Source of the DNA: Pseudomonas sp. ADAK13
GTDB taxonomy: Bacteria; Pseudomonadota; Gammaproteobacteria; Pseudomonadales; Pseudomonadaceae
Reading direction: 5' to 3'
NCBI RefSeq assembly: GCF_012935715.1
Contig: NZ_CP052860.1
Coordinates: 310,001 to 374,000 of the forward strand
DNA length: 64,000 bases
In this document: positions 44,335 through 52,491 of the stretch, one piece after another
Position numbering within the stretch: position 1 is the first letter of the stretch
How the letters are laid out: every line of letters starts with the position of its first letter
Notes under the pieces: model-generated
Database searches by the model: none
Told to the model about the DNA's origin: nothing
The model's input: the letters and a program-made list of their open reading frames with translations, nothing else
Translations under genes and position numbers: made by a program

Positions 44335-44452
44335 CATCATCTGAACAGGACGCGTCCTACAGCTTCATCCATTGCGCACTACCGCTTGTACTGAATCGCT
44401 CTCCTCCTTTGCGATCTTCCCTTTGGCCACCCTGCTCGGGTGGCTTTTTTTT
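44335..44452 (+). ncRNA. Predicted small RNA with its own promoter and terminator
   Basis: No reading frame of convincing quality covers this stretch on the plus strand, yet it ends in a strong rho-independent terminator (44426-44452) that cannot belong to either neighbouring minus-strand gene. A -10-like GATAAT (44323-44328) with a weak -35 gives a start near 44335 and a transcript of about 118 nt. It contains a palindrome AGGACGCGTCCT (44347-44358) and a pyrimidine-rich single-stranded stretch CTCTCCTCCTTTGCG complementary to Shine-Dalgarno sequences. I do not recognise it as a named sRNA. Confidence 0.55.
44426..44452 (+). terminator. Rho-independent terminator of the predicted sRNA
   Basis: The 7-bp stem GCCACCC/GGGTGGC with loop TGCTC is followed by eight T's. 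On the minus strand the hairpin lacks a U run, so it serves plus-strand transcription. Confidence 0.88.
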
Positions 44453-44478
44453 GCGCAGGATTTTTCCCGCGCCAGAAA

Positions 44479-44505
44479 CAAAAACGGCCGACCCAAAGGT
44501 CAGCC
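44479..44505 (-). terminator. Rho-independent terminator of rraB
   Basis: On the minus strand GGCTGACC pairs with GGTCGGCC (one G-U pair), followed by GTTTTTG. It lies 26 bp after the rraB stop. Confidence 0.75.
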
Positions 44506-44531
44506 GATACGCTGTGTTGTTGCTCATGTCG

Positions 44532-44873
44532 CTACATGGGTAACCCACGCACCTCCTGTTTCACGCCCCATCCCTCAATGATCCCGCCCAAGGGCTCGAC
44601 CACCGCCTCAAAGTCCTGCTCGAAGTCTCCTATGCCGTCGTAGGTGGCGAACATGATTTTGCTCAGTTCCAGGTACCAGGCGCCGTCATCCCGCGCGCTG
44701 ACCTGGGCATTCAGGGATTCCCCACGAAACCGACCCGCAGCCCGCCGCGCACGTTCCTCATCCGGGAAAATGGCGTAGAACTCGATGGGGTGGAAACGCG
44801 AGAAGTCAAAGCCGCCCTCTTTCATGCGGCGCAACACATTGGTGCTGATGTCTTCTTGATAGGCTGTGCTCAT
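44532..44873 (-). CDS. rraB: RraB-type regulator of ribonuclease E
   Basis: A 113-residue acidic protein of the RraB family (ribonuclease E inhibitor). The conserved blocks DFSRFHPIEFYAIFPDEERA in its N-terminal half and the YDGIGDFEQDFEAVVEPLGG segment match the family, as does length. RraB binds the C-terminal scaffold of RNase E in enterics and modulates degradosome activity. Whether the Pseudomonas RNase E tail provides the same contact is unknown. It has its own terminator and a separate upstream region (44874-45086, no feature seen). Confidence 0.85.
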   Translation of the reverse strand: MSTAYQEDISTNVLRRMKEGGFDFSRFHPIEFYAIFPDEERARRAAGRFRGESLNAQVSARDDGAWYLELSKIMFATYDGIGDFEQDFEAVVEPLGGIIEGWGVKQEVRGLPM

Positions 44874-45086
44874 GAAACGTCCTCCTCAAACCGATGGATA
44901 GACTTTCCGTGCTTCCCAAGGCCCGCGCTGCAAGGGCGCGGGTGTTACGGCAATGACGTCGCCGCCGGGAGACAAGCATGTAGCTGACAAGACCAGACCT
45001 TAGCGATTCATTCGCTGATCTCCCTTGCAGAGTAGCGCGAAGCTATCAGCTCCACCAGAGGCTGTTTAAAGACGTACAGGGAATGT

Positions 45087-45323
45087 TCAGGCGGCGGGAG
45101 AAATGTCGAGGATTTGAATACTGTTTTGGTCTTTCAGGCTTTTTACCGTGGGCTCGGCCGTGCGGCCTTCCAGGTCGTTGAGGTCCAGTTCAGCGGCCAC
45201 TGGGAGCAACTTTGCACGGATCATATGGGCAGCCTCTTCCAGGCTGGGTCTTTCGCCGCAGACGAACTGCTCCACGGACTGCACGCCATGATCATCAACG
45301 AAGGTAATTTTCCACGTTTGCAT
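45087..45323 (-). CDS. Conserved small hypothetical protein (78 aa)
   Basis: A 78-residue protein starting MQTWKITFVDDHGVQSVEQF at ATG 45323, with GAGGCACTG before it. It is acidic, has no membrane segment or signal peptide, and contains a single Cys (FVCGERPS). The SLEEAAHMIRAKLLPVAAEL stretch is helical. I do not recognise a named family. It is separate from the START-domain gene upstream (about 100 bp). Confidence 0.65.
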   Translation of the reverse strand: MQTWKITFVDDHGVQSVEQFVCGERPSLEEAAHMIRAKLLPVAAELDLNDLEGRTAEPTVKSLKDQNSIQILDISPAA

Positions 45324-45426
45324 CAGTGCCTCCTCGATAAAACCCATGGGTGGGCTTACCTCTATCTGGACCTTGAGGGCTCGGAATTCGTTCCACTCAA
45401 GGCCGGAGGCACCTGATCAGCTGCAG

Positions 45427-46032
45427 TTACTTCTCAGCGTGTTCTTTCAGGGCTTTCAAGGTGTTGAACGGTGCGTCCACCACGAACTTGTTGGCCAACC
45501 ACGACGGTACGCTGCCACCTGGCTCGGTGTGCACCTGGTAGGTCACTTCGGTCAGGTTGTCGCCTTTAGGCACCAGTTTCCAGTAGCCGTCGACCTGGGC
45601 CACACGCACATAGCCTTTGACTTCAGGCTGGTAGGTCGGCACTTCCAACAGCTTGCGGGTCACCGTGCCGTCGGCGGCCTTGGTGGTGGTGATTTCCAGG
45701 ATCGAGTCACGATCGGTCACCGGGAACGGTGCCTTGAACTGGGTGTAGGTCCAGCTCTTGTCGCCTTCCTGCTTGAGGAGTTTTTGCGACTTGCATTCGT
45801 GGATCCAGGAACAGGCCCCCGCCACGTCTTCCTGCAATGCCTGGATCTTGGCCAGCGGTGCCTTGATGGTGGTCACACCGCGATAAGCCTTGTACTTGGA
45901 GCCGGCGATTTCACTCAAGGAGACTTTGATACCGTCTTCATCCTTGGCGGTCTGCCAATCTTCAGCGTGTGCAGCAGCAGCGAACAAAACGCTAAAACCG
46001 CACAACACCGCAACTCGTTTCAGTGAACCCAT
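45427..46032 (-). CDS. START-domain lipid-binding periplasmic protein
   Basis: A 201-residue protein with a Sec signal peptide (MGSLKRVAVLCGFSVLFAAA, AHA cleavage) and a START/polyketide-cyclase-like domain (YRGVTTIKAPLAKIQALQED; VKGYVRVAQVDGYWKLVPKG; VHTEPGGSVPSWLANKFVV). The two cysteines (CSWIHEC) could form a disulfide. Such periplasmic START proteins bind a hydrophobic ligand, but the ligand is unknown. It may be co-transcribed with the YkgJ-like gene 44 bp upstream on the same strand. Confidence 0.87.
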   Translation of the reverse strand: MGSLKRVAVLCGFSVLFAAAAHAEDWQTAKDEDGIKVSLSEIAGSKYKAYRGVTTIKAPLAKIQALQEDVAGACSWIHECKSQKLLKQEGDKSWTYTQFKAPFPVTDRDSILEITTTKAADGTVTRKLLEVPTYQPEVKGYVRVAQVDGYWKLVPKGDNLTEVTYQVHTEPGGSVPSWLANKFVVDAPFNTLKALKEHAEK

Positions 46033-46076
46033 GGTCTTATTCCTTATTGTTGAAGTTCAGTACTTTGAACAGCCCA

Positions 46077-46331
46077 CTAAGCCGCCGTCATCTGTTCCCA
46101 CCAGCCGATCAACTTGATCGCTTCTTCCTGGCTGTTGCCACAGACCTCGAGATCCGCCTGGAACGAACTGCACACCGCCGGCCGCTCAGGCTGGCCAAAC
46201 AACTGGCACAGTTGTTCGACCGACAGATGCAGGCAGCGTTCGCCCGCTGGTTTGCCGGCAGGCATTCCCGGCAATGGAGAGCTGATGGATGGGGCAATGC
46301 AGCAAGCGCCACAGCCTTCACGGCATTTCAT
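46077..46331 (-). CDS. YkgJ-family cysteine-cluster protein
   Basis: An 84-residue protein with the CxxxCGACC cluster (MKCREGCGACCIAPSI, residues 3-11) and further cysteines (GERCLHL, QLCQLF, AVCSSF, EVCGNS), likely to hold a zinc or Fe-S centre as in YkgJ. It begins at residue 1 with the cluster, so it is a minimal member. The role is unknown. It lies upstream of the START-domain gene and in the same orientation. Confidence 0.88.
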   Translation of the reverse strand: MKCREGCGACCIAPSISSPLPGMPAGKPAGERCLHLSVEQLCQLFGQPERPAVCSSFQADLEVCGNSQEEAIKLIGWWEQMTAA

Positions 46332-46493
46332 GACGAACAGATCCTCGACAACTCAGTGTTGATGGCCACGTAAGACTACGCCCTTAAACAGACGTTTTAA
46401 ATTGGCTTAACAGGGGTTTTTAACCGAAAACAAAAGTGACTGACCAGTCTGCGACAGAAGGTCAGGGGTACGCGTCACTTTTACTCGTCGGGT

Positions 46494-46994
46494 TTATTGC
46501 TTGAACTGGAAATCCAGCGCCGCGCCTTCCACTTCGCGCCGTTCTTCGTTGCGCAGTTGCAGCTGCATTTCATTGCTGAGCAGGCGCCCGTTAATCTGGA
46601 ACGCGCTGTTATCGGTGGGCTTTTCGGCAAACATTGGCGGCAACAGCGGCACATTCTTCGGCTGCGGCATGGTGCCGAGGGGCTGCAGATGGCGAACCAT
46701 GTTCGACGGCAGGCTCAAATCCAGCTCTGCAGGCGGCAACTGAGTCTTGGCGACTTCGTGGGCTGATTTGGATTTGCTGGCGATAGGCGCACGCTTTTTG
46801 GTCGGTGCGGCTTTCTTTACCGGTGCTTTCTTTGCCACCGGCGCCTTCTTGGCCGGGGCGACTTTTTTCGCCGGCGCCTTTTGCTGGGTGCTGGCAGCAG
46901 GCGCTGTTTCACTGGCAGGCGCCGCCAGGACGGCACCCGCGTTACACAGGCTTAACACGCAGATCAGCAGTGCAGCAGGAAAGGTATAAGTCAT
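46494..46994 (-). CDS. Secreted Lys/Ala/Pro-repeat protein
   Basis: A 166-residue protein from ATG 46994 (MTYTFPAALLICVLSLCNAG), with a signal peptide that could cleave after VLA. Residues about 35-75 are a basic low-complexity tract of KKAPAKK-type repeats, like histone H1 or AlgP tails, and the C-terminal part (QINGRLLSNEMQLQLRNEER) is folded and charged. Database entries call such proteins 'translation initiation factor 2' because of the repeat, which is misleading. No enzyme motif is seen. The basic tail may bind anionic polymer such as peptidoglycan, LPS or DNA (inference). Confidence 0.8.
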   Translation of the reverse strand: MTYTFPAALLICVLSLCNAGAVLAAPASETAPAASTQQKAPAKKVAPAKKAPVAKKAPVKKAAPTKKRAPIASKSKSAHEVAKTQLPPAELDLSLPSNMVRHLQPLGTMPQPKNVPLLPPMFAEKPTDNSAFQINGRLLSNEMQLQLRNEERREVEGAALDFQFKQ

Positions 46995-47098
46995 ATCGCC
47001 AGCAGCATTAACGGCAGAAGGCCATATGCTCGCTTGTTGGGGCCAGCATGACAAGCATGCTAAATAGCCAGCTACCCTTTATGTCCCCTTTCCACGCC

Positions 47099-48538
47099 TC
47101 AAAAGCCTGCCGCAGTCTCCTGGCACAACTGGCTCGCCAGCATGCCGAGGGTCATCAACGCGCGCTCGGCCTCGCGGTTCCACGGTGTACCGCAGTTCAA
47201 GCGAATACAGTGGTTGAACTGTTCCGTATTACTGAAGATCAGCCCCGGTGCAATGCTGATGCCCTGCTGCAAGGCGCGCACGTGCAGTTCCTGGGTATTG
47301 ACCCGCCCGGGCAAACTGACCCACAGGATAAAACCGCCGGTCGGACGGGTCATCTGCGTGCCTTCGGGAAAGTACTGCTGCACCGCCAACTGGAAGGCGC
47401 TGAGATTTTTGCGGTATTCCTGGCGGATATAGCGCAAATGCCGGTCATAACCGCCGTTTTCCAGGTAGGCCGCCGTGCCCATCTGGGTCACGCTGCAAGC
47501 CGAATGGGTGCTGAACATTTGCAGGCGCTGGATTTCCTGCTGGTATTTGCCGGCGATCATCCAGCCGATGCGGATGCCCGGTGACAAGGTCTTGGAGAAG
47601 CTCGAGCAGTAGATGACCCGGTCGAGGCGGTCGTAGGCTTTCAGGGCCTTGGTGCGGCCCAGCTCGAACATCAGTTCGCCGTAGATATCGTCTTCAACCA
47701 CCTGGATATCGAAATCCGACGCCAGGCGCAGCAGCTGTTTCTGCCGCTCTTCGGGCATGGTGCCGCCCAACGGGTTGCTCAGGCGCGTGGTCAGCACCAA
47801 GGCCTTGATCGACCATTGGTTGGCCGCCAGTTGCAGGGCTTCCAGGCTCATGCCGGTGGCCGGGTCGCTGGGGATTTCGATAACTTTGAGGCCGAGCAGA
47901 TCCGCCAGTTGCAGCAAGCCGTAATACGTTGGCGATTCGGCGGCGATCAAGTCGCCCGGCCGCGTCAGCACCCGCAACGACATCTGCAACGCGTCCACGC
48001 ACCCGTGGGTGATCACCACTTCGGACGGATCGACCACCACGCCGGCATCGCGCATGCGGATTGCCACCTGGCGCCGCAGCGGTTCAAAACCGGGGCTGAA
48101 CATGTAGCTGAACGCCCGCGGGCTCTGGAAGCGTGTGACCTTGGCCAGTTGCTGGTGCAGCGCCCGTACAGGCAAATAATCGACACTGGGCACGGCGGCG
48201 CCCAGCGGGAACACGCCTTCGCGGCGGGATTCCACCAACACCTGTTGAATGATGCTGCTGCGGGTGACCAACCCTGGACGCTCGACCCGGGCGATGTCCG
48301 GCGTGGGCGCGGTAAGCGCCGGCGTCTGGTGCACGTAATACCCGGACTGCGGCCGCGCACGAATCAAGCCCTGGTCTTCCAGGTTCGCGTAGGCCTGCAA
48401 CACGGTGGCGTGGCTGACGTTGAGCTGGGAGCTCATTTTGCGCACCGAAGGCACGCGCTCGCCCGGTTGATAGACACCGCGGCGAATATCCTCAGCCAGT
48501 TGCTGGGCGATACGTTGGTAAAGCAACAGATTGGTCAT
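47099..48538 (-). CDS. MocR-type GntR regulator with aminotransferase domain
   Basis: A 479-residue MocR/GabR-like protein. The GntR winged helix is at 1-75 (YQRIAQQLAEDIRRGVYQPG; SQLNVSHATVLQAYANLEDQ), followed by a class I aminotransferase domain with the PLP lysine in CSSFSKTLSPGIRIGWMIAG and the VVEDDIYGELMF aspartate motif. Such proteins bind PLP-amino acid aldimines and switch neighbouring metabolic genes. The nearest divergent gene is the OmpA/DUF4398 operon, reading toward it rather than away, so the target is not clear. Confidence 0.92.
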   Translation of the reverse strand: MTNLLLYQRIAQQLAEDIRRGVYQPGERVPSVRKMSSQLNVSHATVLQAYANLEDQGLIRARPQSGYYVHQTPALTAPTPDIARVERPGLVTRSSIIQQVLVESRREGVFPLGAAVPSVDYLPVRALHQQLAKVTRFQSPRAFSYMFSPGFEPLRRQVAIRMRDAGVVVDPSEVVITHGCVDALQMSLRVLTRPGDLIAAESPTYYGLLQLADLLGLKVIEIPSDPATGMSLEALQLAANQWSIKALVLTTRLSNPLGGTMPEERQKQLLRLASDFDIQVVEDDIYGELMFELGRTKALKAYDRLDRVIYCSSFSKTLSPGIRIGWMIAGKYQQEIQRLQMFSTHSACSVTQMGTAAYLENGGYDRHLRYIRQEYRKNLSAFQLAVQQYFPEGTQMTRPTGGFILWVSLPGRVNTQELHVRALQQGISIAPGLIFSNTEQFNHCIRLNCGTPWNREAERALMTLGMLASQLCQETAAGF

Positions 48539-48685
48539 GACGCAGCACTCGATTTCACGGGTATTTTATTTTTGTGTGAAACATACCGGCACAGTTTAGA
48601 AGTGTACGGGGACAGTTGCCACAATAGTCGAGCACGGGCGGCAGTGATAGAAAAAACTGTAAGGGTGGCGAACTGAATCGCAGGC

Positions 48686-48712
48686 ACAAAAAACCCGGGA
48701 GATTCCCGGGTT
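48686..48712 (-). terminator. Rho-independent terminator of the OmpA-family operon
   Basis: On the minus strand, AACCCGGGA pairs with TCCCGGGTT (9-bp stem, 3-nt loop) and is followed by a U run from 48691 down (TTTTTTG). It lies 17 bp after the OmpA stop. Confidence 0.85.
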
Positions 48713-48729
48713 CCTGTGACACTGGTTGT

Positions 48730-49542
48730 TCAGCGGGCGGCGCCCAGCTGGCCTTTCTCATCGGAGAACACAATCTCCACCCGGCGGTTCTGTGCCCGGC
48801 CACGCTCAGAAGCGTTGGCTTCAACCGGGTACTGATCGCCGTAGCCTTCGACCTGGATGCGTTTTTCATCGATGCCCAGGTCGTTCAGCACATCCGCCAC
48901 GGCCTGCGCGCGGTCCCGGGACAGTTTGAGGTTTTCCGGCTGGCCACCGGTATTGTCGGTGTAACCCTCGATGCGCACTCTGCGCTTGGGGTTCAATTGC
49001 AGGAACTGCACGACTTTCAGCACCGTGCGGTTGGCCGAGTTTTGCAGCTCTGCCTCGCCGGTGTCGAACAGCACGTCACCCAGGGTCATCACCAGGCCAC
49101 GATCGGTCTGGACGGTGGTCAGGCTGGCGATCTGTGCCTCCAGCCATTTGCCCTGTTGCTGCACGCTGCTCAGCTTGGCTTCCCGCAGGGCCAGTTGCAG
49201 GCGCTGGCGTTCCAGCTCCAGCTTGACCCCGCGTTCCTGATTCAGCGCCTGCTCGGTGTGTTCCCGGGCAATCGCGCTGTAGCGCTGGCTCAGGTAAGCG
49301 TAATGGGCCACATCGGCGCCGCTGCCCCAGAAGCTGGAAAAACGCTCGGCACGGGCCAGGGACTCACCGGCGCGGATCACGTCCTTGGGCGCGATACGCA
49401 GCACATTTGAATCTTCCTTGACCTTCTGGAAGTCACTGCTCGCCTGTTGCAACGCGACGTTACTGTCAGGATGGGTCGCGCAACCGCCGAGCGCGCTGCC
49501 CAGCAACAGCACACAGCTCAACCCTCGGATCAACGGGCTCAT
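48730..49542 (-). CDS. OmpA-family lipoprotein with N-terminal DUF4398
   Basis: A 270-residue outer-membrane lipoprotein: lipobox LGGC (Cys21), a DUF4398 region (VALQQASSDFQKVKEDSNV, LARAERF), a coiled-coil helix (QERGVKLELERQRLQLALRE), and a C-terminal OmpA peptidoglycan-binding domain (about 145-262; GYTDNTGG, LSRDRAQAVADVL, GRAQNRRVEI). It tethers the outer membrane to peptidoglycan. The start overlaps the stop of the DUF4398 lipoprotein gene upstream by 4 bp, so they are translated together. Confidence 0.93.
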   Translation of the reverse strand: MSPLIRGLSCVLLLGSALGGCATHPDSNVALQQASSDFQKVKEDSNVLRIAPKDVIRAGESLARAERFSSFWGSGADVAHYAYLSQRYSAIAREHTEQALNQERGVKLELERQRLQLALREAKLSSVQQQGKWLEAQIASLTTVQTDRGLVMTLGDVLFDTGEAELQNSANRTVLKVVQFLQLNPKRRVRIEGYTDNTGGQPENLKLSRDRAQAVADVLNDLGIDEKRIQVEGYGDQYPVEANASERGRAQNRRVEIVFSDEKGQLGAAR

Positions 49543-49901
49543 TGGGCATCTCCCAACTGCAGTTGCTTGCGCAGGCGGGTGATACGGGTGTTGAGCACGT
49601 TCAGTTGCTCCTGGCTTTTGCGGGTCAGCACCCGCGCTTCTGCCAGGCGGGCGTCCAGCTCGGCTTCTTCAGCCTGCATGCGGGCGTCCTTGTAGGATTG
49701 ATCGGCCATGTCGGCCTGGGCCTGGGAGAACTTGTCTTCAGCCAGCTTCAGCTCGGGCGAGTCATCGGCGACGGCGCCCACGGCGTTGGCTTGTTCCAGC
49801 GCTTGCTGGGTCAGGCGTATTTGTTCATTCGGCGCAGGATCGGCTGCACATCCCGCCAGAGCTACAACGGCGAGGGCCGCGAAAAGAGGTCGAATAGTCA
49901 C
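49539..49901 (-). CDS. DUF4398-family lipoprotein
   Basis: A 120-residue lipoprotein: signal with lipobox LAGC (Cys18), DUF4398 domain (IRLTQQALEQANAVGAVADD; LAEDKFSQAQADM) and a helical C-terminal tail. It is 9 bp downstream of the periplasmic-binding-protein gene and overlaps the OmpA gene by 4 bp. The shared DUF4398 region suggests it pairs with the OmpA protein in the outer membrane. Confidence 0.92.
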   Translation of the reverse strand: MTIRPLFAALAVVALAGCAADPAPNEQIRLTQQALEQANAVGAVADDSPELKLAEDKFSQAQADMADQSYKDARMQAEEAELDARLAEARVLTRKSQEQLNVLNTRITRLRKQLQLGDAQ

Positions 49902-49910
49902 TGAAAATCC

Positions 49911-50726
49911 CTACTTTGTTGGGGTGCCGACGGGTTGCTGCAACTGCGCTTTCCAGCGCGCAAGATTGCTCTGCAGCGCGGTTTCCGCCAGACCGGACGC
50001 GGGCAATTCTGTCATCTTTTTGGCGAGCTGTCCGCGCAACCACGGATCGTTGCAGGCCGAGTTGTGGGAAATGGCCAGGTACAGGCCCGGCTGGTCGATG
50101 GGTATTTCGCGCGCCACCAGGTCGTTACTCATGCCCAGGGTCTGGGCCATGGCCATGCCGGAATAACGCCCGGCGAGCACGTAGTCCACTTCCCCCAGCA
50201 GCAGTTTCTGGAACGCCGGGGTCAGGCTGGGCAGGCGTTGCAGGGTCAGTTGCTCACCGGCGAAGGTTTCGAAGTCGCGGCTCAGGCGCGCCCGCTCCGA
50301 CACCGCGCCCTTGTGACCCTGCAGGTCGCTGGCCTGGTGGTAGGCCAGGGCCGAGTCCTTGCGGGTCCAGACCAGGTAATCGGTTTGCACCAGCGCCGGG
50401 TGGATGTAGTCGAGGGCGTCCAGGGCGTCGAGGGTCAATGGCGCGTCGGCGAGGATATCCATGCGCCCGCTGCGCACCTCTTCCAGCGCCAGGGAGCGCT
50501 TGCCGCCGTACAGCAGGTCGATTTTCACCCCGAGGTCCTTGGCCACTTGCTGCAACACGTCAGCGGTGGCGCCGATCAGGTGCGTGGGGTCCTGGGGATC
50601 ACGCCACAGGTAGGGCGGTGCGTCCGGGCTGCCGGTGATCACCAGGCGATCACACTTGCCGGCCGCCAGCGACACGGTCGGCAGCAGTGACAGGGCCAGC
50701 AGTACAGTCCAGGGGCGCAATTCCAT
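49911..50726 (-). CDS. Family 3 periplasmic substrate-binding protein
   Basis: A 271-residue secreted protein with a signal peptide ending SLAAG (about residue 22) and the bacterial extracellular solute-binding family 3 fold (SPDAPPYLWRDPQDPTHLIG; TADVLQQVAKDLGVKIDLLYG; GRMDILADAPLTLDALDALDY). No ABC permease gene is nearby, so it may act as an amino acid or peptide sensor rather than a transporter component. It is the first gene of the DUF4398/OmpA unit. Confidence 0.85.
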   Translation of the reverse strand: MELRPWTVLLALSLLPTVSLAAGKCDRLVITGSPDAPPYLWRDPQDPTHLIGATADVLQQVAKDLGVKIDLLYGGKRSLALEEVRSGRMDILADAPLTLDALDALDYIHPALVQTDYLVWTRKDSALAYHQASDLQGHKGAVSERARLSRDFETFAGEQLTLQRLPSLTPAFQKLLLGEVDYVLAGRYSGMAMAQTLGMSNDLVAREIPIDQPGLYLAISHNSACNDPWLRGQLAKKMTELPASGLAETALQSNLARWKAQLQQPVGTPTK

Positions 50727-50758
50727 GGCTTGGTTCTCCCATTCAAAAATTGCCGGGC

Positions 50759-50787
50759 AAAAAAAAGCCCGGTCAAAAGACCGGGCT
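50759..50787 (-). terminator. Rho-independent terminator of etfBA
   Basis: On the minus strand, AGCCCGGTC pairs with GACCGGGCT (9-bp stem, TTTT loop) followed by a run of seven U's. It lies 22 bp past the etfA stop. Confidence 0.92.
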
Positions 50788-50809
50788 CTTTATAAGTGAA
50801 GCGGCTGGA

Positions 50810-51739
50810 TTAGACCAGCTTCTCCAACTCGGGTACGGCTTCGAACAAGTCCGCCACCAGGCCGTAATCAGCCACCTGGAAGATCGGTGCTTCTTCGTCT
50901 TTGTTGATCGCAACGATCACTTTGGAGTCTTTCATACCGGCCAAGTGCTGGATCGCGCCGGAGATACCGACCGCGATGTACAGCTGTGGCGCAACGATCT
51001 TGCCGGTCTGGCCGACCTGCATGTCGTTCGGTACAAAACCTGCGTCGACGGCAGCGCGGGAAGCGCCGACCGCAGCGCCCAGCTTGTCGGCCAGGGCGTA
51101 CAGGTGCTTGAAGTTGTCACCGTTCTGCATGCCACGGCCGCCGGAAACGACGATCTTGGCAGCGGTCAGTTCCGGACGATCGGACTTGGCCAGTTCTTCG
51201 CCAACAAAGCTGGAAGTGCCAGCGTCGTGAGCAGCCGCAACCGCCTCAACCGCAGCCGAACCACCTTCAGCAGCCACCGGGTCGAAACCGGTGGCACGCA
51301 CGGTGATGACTTTTACCGAGGCAGTGGACTGCACGGTAGCGATGGCATTACCGGCGTAGATCGGACGCTTGAAGGTGTCGGCGCTTTCTACCGAAACGAT
51401 CTCGGAGATCTGGTCAACGTCCAGCTGCGCAGCAACGCGCGGCAGGATGTTTTTGCCGTTGGAAGTGGCGGCAGCCAGGATGTGGCTGTAGCCAGCGCCC
51501 AGCTCTGCCACCAGCGGGGCAACGTTTTCCGGCAACTGGTGAGCGTAGGCCGCGTTGTCGGCGACCAGGACTTTGCTCACGCCAGCGATTTTTGCAGCGG
51601 CTTCAGCAACGGCGCCAACGTTTTGGCCGGCGACCAGGACGTGGACATCACCACCGATTTTGGCGGCAGCGGCCACGGTGTTCAGGGTGGCCGGGGCCAC
51701 AACCTTGTTGTCGTGTTCTGCGATTACCAAGATAGTCAT
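50810..51739 (-). CDS. etfA: Electron transfer flavoprotein alpha subunit
   Basis: EtfA carries the FAD of ETF, which takes electrons from acyl-CoA and other dehydrogenases. The 309-residue length is normal. The FAD-binding C-terminal signature is seen in [20 protein letters not shown] and [20 protein letters not shown], and the N-terminal domain begins [20 protein letters not shown]. It is 2 bp after etfB and has its own terminator. Confidence 0.97.
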   Translation of the reverse strand: MTILVIAEHDNKVVAPATLNTVAAAAKIGGDVHVLVAGQNVGAVAEAAAKIAGVSKVLVADNAAYAHQLPENVAPLVAELGAGYSHILAAATSNGKNILPRVAAQLDVDQISEIVSVESADTFKRPIYAGNAIATVQSTASVKVITVRATGFDPVAAEGGSAAVEAVAAAHDAGTSSFVGEELAKSDRPELTAAKIVVSGGRGMQNGDNFKHLYALADKLGAAVGASRAAVDAGFVPNDMQVGQTGKIVAPQLYIAVGISGAIQHLAGMKDSKVIVAINKDEEAPIFQVADYGLVADLFEAVPELEKLV

Positions 51740-51741
51740 GA

Positions 51742-52491
51742 TTAGATTACCTTCGCTTCGTTTTTCAGTTTCTCGACCAGTTCAGCCACCGACTTGACCT
51801 TGATGCCCGCGCTGCGTGCAGCCGGCGCTTCGACTTTTACGGTCTTGTTGGTGGAGGCGGTGGAAACGCCCAAAGCATCCGGAGTCAGCACTTCGAGAGG
51901 CTTCTTCTTGGCTTTCATGATGTTTGGCAGGGACGCGTAGCGCGGCTCGTTCAAACGCAGGTCGGTGGTGACGATGGCTGGCAGTTTCAGGGAAACTGTT
52001 TGCGCGCCGCCGTCGATTTCGCGGGTCACGGCAACCTTGTCGCCGCTCACTTCGACTTTCGAAGCGAAGGTGCCCTGGCCGTAACCGGTCAGTGCAGCCA
52101 GCATCTGGCCTGTCTGGTTGTTGTCGCTGTCGATGGCTTGTTTGCCGAGGATCACCAGCGATGGCTGTTCCTTGTCGACAACAGCTTTCAACAACTTGGC
52201 AACGGCCAGGGAAGTCAGCTCTTCAGCGGATTCGACGAGGATGGCGCGATCGGCACCCAGCGCCAGGGCGGTACGCAACTGCTCTTGAGCAGTGGTCGGA
52301 CCGATGGAAACGACGACGATTTCAGTCGCAACGCCTTTCTCTTTCAGGCGTACGGCTTCTTCCACGGCGATTTCGCAGAACGGGTTCATCGACATCTTGA
52401 CGTTAGCGAGGTCGACGCCGGAATTGTCCGCCTTGACGCGAACTTTCACGTTGTAATCGACAACGCGTTTGACAGCTACAAGAACCTTCAT
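51742..52491 (-). CDS. etfB: Electron transfer flavoprotein beta subunit
   Basis: EtfB holds AMP and contacts partner dehydrogenases. The 249-residue protein shows [20 protein letters not shown], the ETF-beta signature region ([20 protein letters not shown] is its highly conserved motif in the C-terminal half, with the leading residue R here) and [16 protein letters not shown]. It is the first gene of etfBA, transcribed away from ETF-QO across a 532-bp divergent region that holds a PsrA-like operator. Confidence 0.97.
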   Translation of the reverse strand: MKVLVAVKRVVDYNVKVRVKADNSGVDLANVKMSMNPFCEIAVEEAVRLKEKGVATEIVVVSIGPTTAQEQLRTALALGADRAILVESAEELTSLAVAKLLKAVVDKEQPSLVILGKQAIDSDNNQTGQMLAALTGYGQGTFASKVEVSGDKVAVTREIDGGAQTVSLKLPAIVTTDLRLNEPRYASLPNIMKAKKKPLEVLTPDALGVSTASTNKTVKVEAPAARSAGIKVKSVAELVEKLKNEAKVI

